From: Calothrix membranacea FACHB-236
Lineage (GTDB): Bacteria > Cyanobacteriota > Cyanobacteriia > Cyanobacteriales > Nostocaceae
DNA: 64,000 bases
NCBI RefSeq assembly: GCF_014696315.1
Contig: NZ_JACJPX010000016.1
Coordinates: forward strand, 1 to 64,000
Direction of reading: 5' to 3'
Positions 55,606-64,000 of the stretch are shown in pieces. The position numbers were made by a program, and so were the translations under genes. Position 1 is the stretch's first letter, and each line of letters begins with the position of its first letter. The notes beneath the pieces were generated by a model, which saw only the letters and a program-made list of their open reading frames with translations, did no database searches and was not told the origin of the DNA.

Positions 55606-56661
55606 CTAATTTAATTCATGAAAATTAGTGAGTGAATTTAAGTATTTTTCTATTCCTATTAGACAACTGGTTCTAGGTTGCCAGTTAATAAATTGATTAA
55701 TTTTATCTACATTGCAAACAAAAAACTTTTGATCGCTATGTCTCCAGTCTTTTGCTTCAAAAATTAACTCAATATCTAAAATTCTAGATAAAATATTAAA
55801 CAGTTCTAACAAAGAAACACTGTTATTAATTCCTCCTCCAATATTAAAAATTTCTCCATGAGAAATATTAGTATTAAGAAAAGATTTTTCATATAAATTA
55901 ATCAAATCATCAATATACAAAATATCTCTTAATTGCTTACCATTACCAGCAATTGTAAAAGGATTTACTCTTTTTCCTTTGAGTAAACACTGCTTTTGTA
56001 ATAGTGCCTGTAATGAAAACCAAGAAATCCAGCCTTGATCAAATGTCCCATATTGTCGTCCTCCATAAATAGATGAATGGCGGAAAACGATTGTATTTAA
56101 ACCATAATTTCGGTGCCAATCTCTTACATATTGATCTGCTGCACCTTTTGAACAACCATAAGGACTAGAAAAATCTAGCTGGAAACTTTCATTAAATCCG
56201 TTAGGAAAATCAGGACTAATGTAGCGCTTTTCTCTTTCTTCTATCTTAACTTGTTTCATTTCTCCATAAACTTTATTTGTGCTTGCATAAATAAAAGTTG
56301 CCTTTGGAGAATAATGCCTAGTTGCTTCTAATAAATTAAAGGTACCGACTACGTTAGTTAAAAAGTCTAATCGTGGATTTTCCATTGATGTTGTCATTGC
56401 TACTTGTCCAGCAAGATGAGCAATTCCATCAAAAGGACCAAATTTTTCAAAAAAGTTGTTAACAGATTTAGCATCAGCAATATCAAATATTTCAATCATG
56501 AGCTGATTTTTCTCTGCCTTCAATTCTAACCATATCTTATTTTTATCAGCACCTAATCTAAACAAACTGTCAATAATAAAAACCTGCTCTTGTTTATCAA
56601 GAGCAGATGCTGCGAGATGAGAACCAACAAAACCACACCCTCCTGTAATTAATAATTTCAT
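55606..56661 (-). CDS. rfbE: RfbE-like CDP-paratose 2-epimerase (tyvelose epimerase)
   Basis: 351 residues from ATG 56661, with GGAG nine bases upstream. Extended short-chain dehydrogenase: LLITGGCGFVGSHLAAS at the N-terminus, YASTNKVYGEM, and the YGCSKGAADQY catalytic Tyr and Lys. RYGTFDQGWISWF-like sequence (residues about 205-220) and HSSIYGGRQ are typical of CDP-paratose 2-epimerases, which turn CDP-paratose into CDP-tyvelose. It is the last biosynthetic gene of the cluster. The epimerase call rests on these motifs and context; a closely related sugar is possible. Confidence 0.75.
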   Translation of the reverse strand: MKLLITGGCGFVGSHLAASALDKQEQVFIIDSLFRLGADKNKIWLELKAEKNQLMIEIFDIADAKSVNNFFEKFGPFDGIAHLAGQVAMTTSMENPRLDFLTNVVGTFNLLEATRHYSPKATFIYASTNKVYGEMKQVKIEEREKRYISPDFPNGFNESFQLDFSSPYGCSKGAADQYVRDWHRNYGLNTIVFRHSSIYGGRQYGTFDQGWISWFSLQALLQKQCLLKGKRVNPFTIAGNGKQLRDILYIDDLINLYEKSFLNTNISHGEIFNIGGGINNSVSLLELFNILSRILDIELIFEAKDWRHSDQKFFVCNVDKINQFINWQPRTSCLIGIEKYLNSLTNFHELN

Positions 56662-56679
56662 AAATATTTTCTCCTTCAA

Positions 56680-57597
56680 TCAAGATAGACATTTCAATTC
56701 ATAATCTATTGTCTTAGACAATGCATCTTCCAAAGAATATTTAGGATACCAACCTATTTGTAGTAAAGGTTGAATTCTGGCTTCTGAAAACATTATTTCT
56801 TTTTTACGGTAGGCTAAATCTCCCAAGCATAACCGAGTTTTTGATTGAGTTAAATTATGAATTATTTCGACAAATTCTTTGATAAGTATGGATTTGCCAC
56901 TGCCAATTTCATATTCAGTAAAAAAAGAAGAAGTTGTTTTAATATGGGATTGAACATGGGATAACAAAACTATATAAGCTGCAATTACATCAGCTATGTA
57001 AATAAAGTCTCTTTTTTGTTCACCTTTAGTTAATTTAAATTCTTCTACATTCTTTAAAAAACTTCTAATAACATTAGTAACAAAATTTTTACTATCATCT
57101 CCCTCTCCAAACATGTGTTCTATTTTAAGATTAATGACATGAATTTTATTTTGCTCTGCTAGTTGTTTAGCCCAGTCTAAAAAGTGATTTTTAGACAAAG
57201 AATAGTAATTTATATCTTTTGATAAGATTGTATCAGTATTTATAAAAATATTAGTGTTGAAATAAATAGCTGTTTCTATTAATTTGATGGGAAAAAGTGT
57301 ATTTGCTTCTAATATATCTATTATATTTTCATTATTTCTACCGTAATTAGTAGCAGTATGAATAACTATATCTATTTGTTTAAAATCCTGAAATGGTTGT
57401 TTTATATCGCATTTATCAATATCGTAGATAATAAGTTCAGATAAAATATCTTTAATTCTTGTAGTGTTGGAAAAACTCCGCTTTAAAATAATTACTTTAT
57501 ATTTTTCTCTTAATAATTGTCTTACTAAATGACTACCAAGAAAACCTGTTGCACCAGTTAATAGTACCAGCTTAGATTTTTGTAAATTTATAAGCAT
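56680..57597 (-). CDS. CDP-4-keto-3,6-dideoxyhexose reductase (RfbJ/RfbS-like)
   Basis: 305 residues, extended short-chain dehydrogenase. Motifs: LVLLTGATGFLGSHLVRQLL, NYYSLSKNHFLDWAKQ with the Tyr and Lys, FGEGDDSKNFVTNVIRSFL, and KRDFIYIADVIAAYIV. GEGDDxKxF is characteristic of abequose and paratose synthases, which reduce the 4-keto group of CDP-4-keto-3,6-dideoxyglucose. As an RfbE-like epimerase follows 18 bases on, a paratose synthase (RfbS) is logical; sequence alone does not decide it from abequose synthase (RfbJ). Confidence 0.72.
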   Translation of the reverse strand: MLINLQKSKLVLLTGATGFLGSHLVRQLLREKYKVIILKRSFSNTTRIKDILSELIIYDIDKCDIKQPFQDFKQIDIVIHTATNYGRNNENIIDILEANTLFPIKLIETAIYFNTNIFINTDTILSKDINYYSLSKNHFLDWAKQLAEQNKIHVINLKIEHMFGEGDDSKNFVTNVIRSFLKNVEEFKLTKGEQKRDFIYIADVIAAYIVLLSHVQSHIKTTSSFFTEYEIGSGKSILIKEFVEIIHNLTQSKTRLCLGDLAYRKKEIMFSEARIQPLLQIGWYPKYSLEDALSKTIDYELKCLS

Positions 57598-57673
57598 AGT
57601 TTATTCATCAATAAAAATATGTAATGTCTTAATTCACCTGATTATTAATTAATATAATCAATGGTAATAAAAT

Positions 57674-58990
57674 TCATATTCTATGTATAAAAAATTCCTG
57701 TATTTTACCTGCAATAAAATTTAATTTTACATGGTCAATTCCAGGGTATACTCCAATCCAAAATGTATTTTCCATTACATAATTAGTATTAGTTAAATTG
57801 CCTAATACTCTATATTGTGCATCTTTATAAGCTGGCTGCTTAATTAAGTTGCCTCCAAATAATAGTCTTGTTGATATTTTATTTACTTCTAAGTATTTTA
57901 CTAATTCATATCGATTAAAACCAGCATTTTCTTTTACTGAAATCAAAAAACCAAACCAACTTGGTTCTGATTCATCAGTAGATTTAGGCAAAATTAATAC
58001 ATCTTGTAAATTTGCTAATTTTTGATATAGAAAATCAAAATTATTTCTTCTTTTTTTCACAAATAGATGTAATTTTTGTAATTGCGCCAAGCCTACCGCA
58101 GCTTGCATATCAGTCATTTTTAAGTTATAGCCAATATGCGAATAAGTGTATTTATGATCATACCCAAATGGCAGATCTCCTAATTGCCAAGCAAATCTTC
58201 TACTACAAGTATTATCTACACCAGGATCACACCAACAACTTCTTCCCCAATCTCTTAAGGATTCTATGATTTTTTTTAATTTAGAATCATTAGTTAATAC
58301 TGCCCCCCCTTCTCCCATCGTAATATGATGAGCAGGGTAAAAACTTGCTGTAGCTATATGGCCAAATGTTCCTGTTTTTTGTCCTTGATATATACTACCT
58401 AAAGCATCACAATTATCTTCTATTAACCATAAATTATATTTTTTAGTAAATTCAATTACTGCTTTTAAGTTAAATGGATTACCTAATGCATGAGCGATCA
58501 TTATCCCACGAGTGCGCTCTGATAAGGCTGCTTCTAATTGAGTTATATCTATGTTATATGTAGGAATTTCTATATCTAAAAATACTGGGACTAATTGATT
58601 TTGGAAAATTGGATTTACTGTAGTAGGAAACCCCGCAGCTACGGTAATGATTTCATCCCCTGGTTTTAATCTTCTATCTCCTAATTCTGGGGATGTTAGC
58701 GCAGTTAAAGCTAATAAATTAGCTGACGAGCCGGAGTTGACTAATAAACAATGTTTAACTCCTAACCATTTGGCGAATTTTTCCTCAAATTCCGCTGCAA
58801 AACGACCGGTTGTTAACCAAAAATCTAGGGATGAGTCTACTAAATACTGTAGTTCTGTTTGATCAAATACTTTTCCTGATACTGGAATAGAGGTTTCCCC
58901 TGGTATAAATTCTTTTTCTGGGAATGCTTCTGAGTAATATTCAGCCACTAACTGGAGAATTTGTGATCGCAGTTGTGTTTTTTTATTCAT
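57674..58990 (-). CDS. rfbH: CDP-6-deoxy-4-keto-glucose 3-dehydrase RfbH (E1, [2Fe-2S], PMP-dependent)
   Basis: 438 residues, DegT/aminotransferase fold. Two features identify it with certainty as the E1 dehydrase rather than an aminotransferase. The catalytic Lys is replaced by His ([15 protein letters not shown]), and the cluster cysteines follow C-X57-C-X-C-X7-C exactly, from IEDNCDALG to [12 protein letters not shown]. It removes the 3-hydroxyl of CDP-4-keto-6-deoxyglucose with PMP and iron-sulfur help. It normally needs the reductase RfbI (E3), which is not in this window. Six bases after rfbG. Confidence 0.95.
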   Translation of the reverse strand: MNKKTQLRSQILQLVAEYYSEAFPEKEFIPGETSIPVSGKVFDQTELQYLVDSSLDFWLTTGRFAAEFEEKFAKWLGVKHCLLVNSGSSANLLALTALTSPELGDRRLKPGDEIITVAAGFPTTVNPIFQNQLVPVFLDIEIPTYNIDITQLEAALSERTRGIMIAHALGNPFNLKAVIEFTKKYNLWLIEDNCDALGSIYQGQKTGTFGHIATASFYPAHHITMGEGGAVLTNDSKLKKIIESLRDWGRSCWCDPGVDNTCSRRFAWQLGDLPFGYDHKYTYSHIGYNLKMTDMQAAVGLAQLQKLHLFVKKRRNNFDFLYQKLANLQDVLILPKSTDESEPSWFGFLISVKENAGFNRYELVKYLEVNKISTRLLFGGNLIKQPAYKDAQYRVLGNLTNTNYVMENTFWIGVYPGIDHVKLNFIAGKIQEFFIHRI

Positions 58991-58996
58991 TTTTAT

Positions 58997-59977
58997 TTAC
59001 TTTAAAATCTCTTGATACCAATTTATGGTTTTTTCTAACCCTGTATCTAGGTCAAATAGAGGATACCAATTTAATAGCTGTCTCGATTTTTCACTAGATA
59101 GATATTGATTTTTTATTTCATTAGTCGCTTGATTTAAAATTTGTGGTTTTAAATCAGAGTGCATTAATGTGACTATTTTTTCTACTAATTCTAAAACTGT
59201 TAGTTTAACCTCTAAAGAAAAGTTAAATGCTTCACCAGCGAATTCAGGATATTGTGCTAATTTTTCTACTAATAACATGTAAGCTTTAGCACCATCTTCT
59301 ACATATAAATAATCTCTGACAAATGCACCATTAGATCTAATAATAGGAGGTTGCCCTTGGAATATAGATTTAATAGTTCCTGGTACAATTCGGCTCCAGT
59401 TTAAATCGCCTCCACCATAAAAATTTCCACAACGGGCGATCACTACTGGTAAATTATAAGTATGGGCATAAGTTTGAGTAATGAGATCTGCACAGGATTT
59501 ACTGACATCGTAAGGATGAGTACCTTTGAGAGGAGTGTTTTCATCGTAAGGTAACTTTAGCTGTTCCCCATATGCTTTATCTGAAGATGCCACTATAACT
59601 TGTTTAACTTTAGAACTATGCCGACAAGCTTCAAGTAATCGCCAAGTACCAGCAATATTAGTTTCAAAAGTGGAAATAGGGTTACGGTTAGCTACTCCGA
59701 CAATGGTTTGCGCTGCTAAATGAATAACTGTATTAATTTCATATTCTTCTAAAATTCTTTGCAACAGCGCTTGATCAACAATATCCCCTCTAACAACTTT
59801 AACTTTATCTAAAAGTCCTTTTTGTACTAAAAGGCTTTGAGGAATCCAGTCTCTCACTAAACAAACAACATCCGCACCAACACTTAATAGATGTTTAACT
59901 AACCAACCGCCAACTAATCCAGTTGCACCTGTAATAAAAATCGGTCTATCTTGCCAAAAGTTTGAGTTCTGCCTCAT
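58997..59977 (-). CDS. rfbG: CDP-glucose 4,6-dehydratase
   Basis: 326 residues from ATG 59977 (GGAA six to seven bases upstream, two bases after the rfbF stop); a longer frame to 59998 would overlap rfbF. Extended short-chain dehydrogenase: [30 protein letters not shown], and [13 protein letters not shown] with Tyr and Lys. [17 protein letters not shown] and [18 protein letters not shown] are typical of RfbG. It forms CDP-4-keto-6-deoxy-D-glucose. Coupled to rfbF and rfbH. Confidence 0.93.
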   Translation of the reverse strand: MRQNSNFWQDRPIFITGATGLVGGWLVKHLLSVGADVVCLVRDWIPQSLLVQKGLLDKVKVVRGDIVDQALLQRILEEYEINTVIHLAAQTIVGVANRNPISTFETNIAGTWRLLEACRHSSKVKQVIVASSDKAYGEQLKLPYDENTPLKGTHPYDVSKSCADLITQTYAHTYNLPVVIARCGNFYGGGDLNWSRIVPGTIKSIFQGQPPIIRSNGAFVRDYLYVEDGAKAYMLLVEKLAQYPEFAGEAFNFSLEVKLTVLELVEKIVTLMHSDLKPQILNQATNEIKNQYLSSEKSRQLLNWYPLFDLDTGLEKTINWYQEILK

Positions 59978-59979
59978 AT

Positions 59980-60750
59980 TTAATTCCACACTTTCCAAGG
60001 AGGATTACCGCTATCCCATAAATCTTTTAATCTGTATTTATCTCTTAACGTATCCATACACTGCCAAAAATCATAGTGACGATAGGCCGCTAATTGCCCT
60101 TCACTAGCTAATCTTTCTAGTAAAGCAACTTCTAATACTTCATCATCTCCATTTAAATATTTAAAAATACTAGGTTCAAAAACTAAAAATCCGCCATTAA
60201 TCCAGCCTTCTCCGACTTGAGGTTTTTCTATAAATTTGTCTACTAAATCACCGTGAAATCTTAAACTACCAAACCTTGCTGGAGGACGAACTGCGGTTAC
60301 AGTTGCTAAACATTTATGAGATTTATGAAATTCTAACAAGTTTTTAATGTTTAAATTAGCAACTCCATCACCATAAGTAACCATGAATGTTTCATTATCT
60401 AGCCAAGGCTGTAATCTTTTGACTCTACCTGCGGTCATAGTGTCTAAACCTGTGTCCATCAGATTTAGAATCCAATTCTCAGCTGCATTATTATGAATAT
60501 CTACATGACCATCTTGTAAATTAATAGTCATACTAGAATTTAAATTGTAATACTCTAAAAAATAGCGTTTAATATAATCGCCTTTATAACCCAAAGCAAT
60601 ATAAAAATCTTTAAACCCATAATAAGCATATATTTTCATAATATGCCACAGTATAGGGCGACCACCAATTTCCACCATTGGTTTAGGGATGATTTCTGTT
60701 TCTTCTGCTAGACGAGTTCCTAATCCTCCAGCTAAAATTACAACTTTCAT
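59980..60750 (-). CDS. rfbF: Glucose-1-phosphate cytidylyltransferase
   Basis: 256 residues. Nucleotidyltransferase motif [28 protein letters not shown], then [26 protein letters not shown] with the metal Asp, [28 protein letters not shown] and the C-terminal [16 protein letters not shown], all characteristic of RfbF. It makes CDP-glucose from CTP and glucose 1-phosphate, the first step of the cluster's pathway. Confidence 0.96.
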   Translation of the reverse strand: MKVVILAGGLGTRLAEETEIIPKPMVEIGGRPILWHIMKIYAYYGFKDFYIALGYKGDYIKRYFLEYYNLNSSMTINLQDGHVDIHNNAAENWILNLMDTGLDTMTAGRVKRLQPWLDNETFMVTYGDGVANLNIKNLLEFHKSHKCLATVTAVRPPARFGSLRFHGDLVDKFIEKPQVGEGWINGGFLVFEPSIFKYLNGDDEVLEVALLERLASEGQLAAYRHYDFWQCMDTLRDKYRLKDLWDSGNPPWKVWN

Positions 60751-61211
60751 TTTGTTTTATTTTTAGCTAATGGACTTCATGGTATACAGATGAATAACAA
60801 TTGGCATCCGTATAAATATCTAGATAGAAAAAATTATGAAGAGTAAGAACAAAAAACTATAAAAGCTAGGATTTTAAATAGTAAGAATTTAGTTGAATTT
60901 TGAAGCAAACAGAACATTGCAAGAGTTATAGCTTGCAAATGATATATTTTGCAATACTTGTAAGTGCTTAAGGTAACTTAATGTACTTAATATATAATGA
61001 GCAAGATTACTTAAGATATGTAGATGTTCATCTGTTATTAATCAAGCCAGCTCATAAGCGTTGGCTTGATTAATAGTTGACTATAAAGTGAAAATACTAA
61101 TATCTAGCTTCTATTACCTTTAATTGCTTGATTATTAACAATAGTCCATGACAGCTACCGAAAAGATTTGAGAAGTGATATTAACGTTCTCGTATTATGC
61201 ACAGGAGCTGA
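60751..61211. other. Intergenic region between OGT-like gene and rfbF
   Basis: 461 AT-rich bases. It holds the 14-bp inverted repeat listed next and must contain the promoter of the rfb genes. No gene is seen. Confidence 0.5.
61036..61075 (-). terminator. 14-bp perfect inverted repeat downstream of the OGT-like gene
   Basis: TATTAATCAAGCCA (61036-61049) and TGGCTTGATTAATA (61062-61075), loop of 12 bases, 137 bases past the OGT-like stop. No T-run follows on either strand. It may stop or stabilise the upstream transcript and separate it from the rfb operon. Confidence 0.5.
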
Positions 61212-63485
61212 TTAACTATCAAGATATTTTTGCCACATTTGCTCGTAAGCTTTTTCCATGTCGCGGGTAAACTGCTTAGCATTCCATAAGGGTGCTGTAT
61301 TTCTTGATTGCCGAAGTTTCCAAGAAATTTGCTGTCTTAATTTCTCATCCTTCCCTAACCGCACACCCCAGTCTATATATTCTTCTTCAGACCAAGCAAT
61401 TCCTTCTGTAATACCTGCATTGATCATCATCGTGTAGCTATTACGTGCAGAAAACTGTTCACCAACTCTCGTAACTAAGGGAGTACCCATCCAGAGAGTT
61501 TCTAATGTTGTTGTGGCACCATTATAGGGATAAGTATCAAGTACAACATCTACAATTCCTAAATTAGCTCTATGAATTAGTTCTGTTGGTGTGCGGGGAA
61601 AAAATTTAATTTGTGATAGGCTAACACCTTCTTCTTCTGCAATACTATTGAAACATTCCTGAAAGGATTTTTCACGAGATTCGCTTTTTATTAATAAATA
61701 ACTATTAGGAACTTTTTTAATAATTTTTAATTGTGAAGCTATAATTTCTCTATTTAGTTTAAATCCTCTTTGAGAAACAAAATAAATAATAGCATCATCA
61801 GGAATATCTAGATCGCTGCGTTTAATATTAGGTATACCAGATTCAAAACCATCAACAGCTATGTAAGTTGTAGGTAATCTCCATATTTTTTCACTATAGT
61901 AATCTTGTGCTGATTCAGGTAAAACATAATTATCTGCAATGTAATAATCTATAGCAGGTATACCAGAAGCATCCCAACCTAACCATGTAGCTTGAATAGG
62001 CGCACTTCTAACTGACATGACAATGCAAGTTTGATCATAGGTAATACTATCTAAATCAATTAATATATCAATTTCATCAGCTTGAATCTGCTCACGAATC
62101 TTATCATAACCATACTGGATAGAGTCAAATTGATAAAATTTTTCTGTATGCTTAACAAAAAATTGTTCAACAAAGTAATTTTTCTCTAAAGCATCTCCTA
62201 AAGAATAAGCATATATTTTAAATTTATCTTGGTCATGATATTTAAAAAGCCAGCGACTTAACCATCCAACTGAGTGTTGTTTTAAACAAGCAGAAATATA
62301 TCCTATATTAATATGTTTTTTAGGTTTAACTCTTGCTTTAGCTTTTCTGTAATCTAATTTTTTTTGATAGCCTGCAGCTAATTCTAGATTATTTTGCAAG
62401 ATATAATCTTGACAAGAATTAGCTAAATAGTTTTGGATATGGCGATTCTTATGAGGATTATCATAAAGATAAGGGAAAAAGAAAGCAGATTGAATAAGAC
62501 GACGACAAGCAGCTTGATCAGGAATTTCTGGTTTTTCTTCAATAAATTTATTTAAAATAGATAACTGATACTTTAACGCTGCATCAGACTCTTCAAAATA
62601 AACGCCAGCAGTCATTAATCCATTAATAGTTATAAAATTAGCAAATATCTTTTCTAATAAAGTGCTAACTAAGACATAAGAAAGTTTAGATACTTCAATT
62701 GACTTATCAAATTCAGTGGTAGTACAATAAAAATGTGATAATTGAAACAAAATTTCACGTTTAACTGTATAGAGATTTTCAGGCACTCTATCTAAACATG
62801 ATTTTGCTAAAGTAGCAGCAATTTCTGCCGAGCGTAGAGCATAAGCAATTCTCACACTCTGAACCATAATTATATCAATAATTGTTTCAATTGAGTCATC
62901 AGGAATATTGTTTAAACAGTTTTGAATAAAGGGAATGACTGATTGCTCTTTAGTCAGATTAACTAAAACTTCTTTAATGACTGAAGCTAAAATTTCTATA
63001 TGGCTTTCTGCCAATTTAGATGACAAATGATTATTAATTATGTCTAAAATTTCTAAATTTTGCTCGTAATTATCTGCTAAGTGAATATTGAACAATATAA
63101 TTTGTAATAAGTTGTTAATATCATCAGGGGCAAGTTCTTTAATATGCTGACTAATTAACCAGGCAGTTTGATAATCTTCTTCTTGAATACAAATTTGAAT
63201 TTGGGTATTTAAGATTTCTAGTAATTCTAGATAATATGTAGATTCTGTTGTATCTTCCTCATTAAACATAGCCATAGACCAAGTTAAATGAGCTTCTTGT
63301 TCTTGACCTTTAAGTAATAATATTAGTCCTAAATACCAATAATATGTATTAATATCAGGATTTATTTCAATAGCTCGTTCATAAAGTGTACTTGCTGCAT
63401 CATATTTCTTCTCTCTTAAATATTGTTCAGCTTGTTTTTGCCATTCATGATTATCAATAATTTCAAGGTCTGGAAGTATAGTCAT
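61212..63485 (-). CDS. TPR protein with O-GlcNAc-transferase-like (GT41/SPINDLY) domain
   Basis: 757 residues. TPR-like repeats at 10-80 (EQYLREKKYDAASTLYERAIEINP) are followed by helical repeats to about 370 and a C-terminal GT41-type domain: NIGYISACLKQHSVGWLSRWL, AYSLGDALEKN, PIQATWLGWDASGIPAIDYYIAD, and VDVVLDTYPYNGATTTLETLWMGTPLVTR. In animals and plants this domain puts GlcNAc or fucose on Ser/Thr; in bacteria members modify surface or flagellar proteins, often with other sugars. It is next to a pilin-like gene rich in Ser/Thr, a plausible substrate. Cytosolic. Confidence 0.88.
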   Translation of the reverse strand: MTILPDLEIIDNHEWQKQAEQYLREKKYDAASTLYERAIEINPDINTYYWYLGLILLLKGQEQEAHLTWSMAMFNEEDTTESTYYLELLEILNTQIQICIQEEDYQTAWLISQHIKELAPDDINNLLQIILFNIHLADNYEQNLEILDIINNHLSSKLAESHIEILASVIKEVLVNLTKEQSVIPFIQNCLNNIPDDSIETIIDIIMVQSVRIAYALRSAEIAATLAKSCLDRVPENLYTVKREILFQLSHFYCTTTEFDKSIEVSKLSYVLVSTLLEKIFANFITINGLMTAGVYFEESDAALKYQLSILNKFIEEKPEIPDQAACRRLIQSAFFFPYLYDNPHKNRHIQNYLANSCQDYILQNNLELAAGYQKKLDYRKAKARVKPKKHINIGYISACLKQHSVGWLSRWLFKYHDQDKFKIYAYSLGDALEKNYFVEQFFVKHTEKFYQFDSIQYGYDKIREQIQADEIDILIDLDSITYDQTCIVMSVRSAPIQATWLGWDASGIPAIDYYIADNYVLPESAQDYYSEKIWRLPTTYIAVDGFESGIPNIKRSDLDIPDDAIIYFVSQRGFKLNREIIASQLKIIKKVPNSYLLIKSESREKSFQECFNSIAEEEGVSLSQIKFFPRTPTELIHRANLGIVDVVLDTYPYNGATTTLETLWMGTPLVTRVGEQFSARNSYTMMINAGITEGIAWSEEEYIDWGVRLGKDEKLRQQISWKLRQSRNTAPLWNAKQFTRDMEKAYEQMWQKYLDS

Positions 63486-63532
63486 AATTCACTTATAAAT
63501 ATGTTCAAAATTTCTACTAAATAAAGTAATTC

Positions 63533-63556
63533 GCCTACCAAAAAACTTTGGTAGGC
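63533..63556 (-). terminator. 10-bp hairpin downstream of the pilin-like gene
   Basis: GCCTACCAAA and TTTGGTAGGC with a four-base loop, 61-84 bases past the pilin stop. The T-content after it is moderate. It would end pilin transcription or partly protect the mRNA, so that pilin is made in excess over the OGT-like protein. Confidence 0.6.
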
Positions 63557-63616
63557 TAATAATTTATCAACATTAAGTTAGAGCAACTAAATGTGACTAA
63601 TTTAAGCAAAAATTAC

Positions 63617-64000
63617 TTACTTAATAAACTTGCCAGTGCTACTACAACCAGTCGAGCCTGTTGTTGTCGGTATAACGCTAGTACCAGCAACATCAACGTT
63701 ATTACTTTCGCACAAGAAAGCTATACTAGTTAATTCATTATTAGTACCAACTTGTTTTAAGTAAACCCGACCGCCGTAGTTTTTCAAACCAGTAACTTTT
63801 TGTACAGAACCAGATGTAGAGTGTAAACCCGTTCCACTACCTGCATTACTAGCAGTTGTATAAGTATAATTACTAGTTTCAGTAGAGATACCAATACCTA
63901 AGTCGTCAATACTGTTAGTAAATGTGTCGTTTTCTGTCATGAATGCTTGCTGACCTCTGTTCATAGAACCAACGTAGGTCTTAGCTTCAGATTGTTTAGC
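63617..64000 (-). CDS. Type IV pilin-like protein, N-terminus outside window
   Basis: 128 residues visible; the frame is open to the window edge (AKQSEAKTYVGSMNRGQQAF), so the ATG at 63964 is internal. AKQSEAKTYVGSMNRGQQAFM is the usual sequence just after the hydrophobic helix of cyanobacterial PilA-type pilins, while the prepilin cleavage site and the helix are missing by truncation. The C-terminal domain is rich in Ser, Thr, Gly and Asn, with two Cys (FLCESNN and TGCSSTGKF) that could form the pilin disulfide. It is the first known gene before the OGT-like gene. Confidence 0.85.
   Translation of the reverse strand, partial: AKQSEAKTYVGSMNRGQQAFMTENDTFTNSIDDLGIGISTETSNYTYTTASNAGSGTGLHSTSGSVQKVTGLKNYGGRVYLKQVGTNNELTSIAFLCESNNVDVAGTSVIPTTTGSTGCSSTGKFIK

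Overview
The window comes from a filamentous, heterocyst-forming cyanobacterium (Nostocales). Three things say so: the dense HIP1 octamer GCGATCGC, the heptameric short tandem repeats between genes (TAATGGG/TTACCCA, GGTCAAA, GACTTTT), and above all a hetF-type gene preceded by a 12-copy tandem array of the nitrogen-stress small RNA NsiR1. The genes are mostly chromosomal housekeeping, with two accessory zones, one at each end.

Left accessory zone (1 to about 6717). Three consecutive minus-strand genes match TnpA, TnpB and TnpC of Tn554-family transposons. Further left are an antirepressor-like protein and two winged-helix proteins that look like cargo. The right end of the element falls at GATGTA inside a phospholipase-D/ComEA-type gene, leaving only its C-terminal part (6718-7710); the left end is outside the window. 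A doubly broken chaB gene follows.

Core region (8.3-51.5 kb). In order: response regulator and histidine kinase; type-II NADH dehydrogenase-like enzyme; HAD hydrolase; a 250-bp MITE with 19-bp terminal repeats and 10-bp target duplication; alpha/beta hydrolase plus TetR regulator with a clear operator; Tat-exported aldo/keto reductase; glycerophosphodiesterase; hetF and the nsiR1 array; thioredoxin-like protein; subtilase with a membrane tail; thiD; glnB; rdgB; phosphoglucomutase; a ParM-like actin with a ribbon-helix-helix partner; DedA; Gfo/Idh oxidoreductase; queC; a CNNM/CorC-type protein; tRNA(CAU), probably Ile2; pyrE; a YoeB/YefM toxin-antitoxin pair in reversed order; thiC under a TPP riboswitch; rluE; a PAS histidine kinase; and a PP2C phosphatase next to an FHA-Ser/Thr kinase, both with zinc ribbons.

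Right accessory zone (51.9-64 kb). All genes are on the minus strand and AT-rich: type IV pilin-like protein (cut by the window edge), TPR O-GlcNAc-transferase-like protein, a five-gene CDP-3,6-dideoxyhexose set (RfbF, RfbG, RfbH, RfbJ/S-like, RfbE-like) and a 1189-residue protein with three glycosyltransferase domains. Together they could make and attach an unusual sugar to a surface polymer or to the pilin.

The strongest targets for a second look are the nsiR1/hetF locus (including a possible decayed extra unit), the Tn554-like insertion at its family core sequence, the dideoxyhexose cluster with no visible RfbI, the chromosomal ParM/ParR-like pair, and the new MITE.
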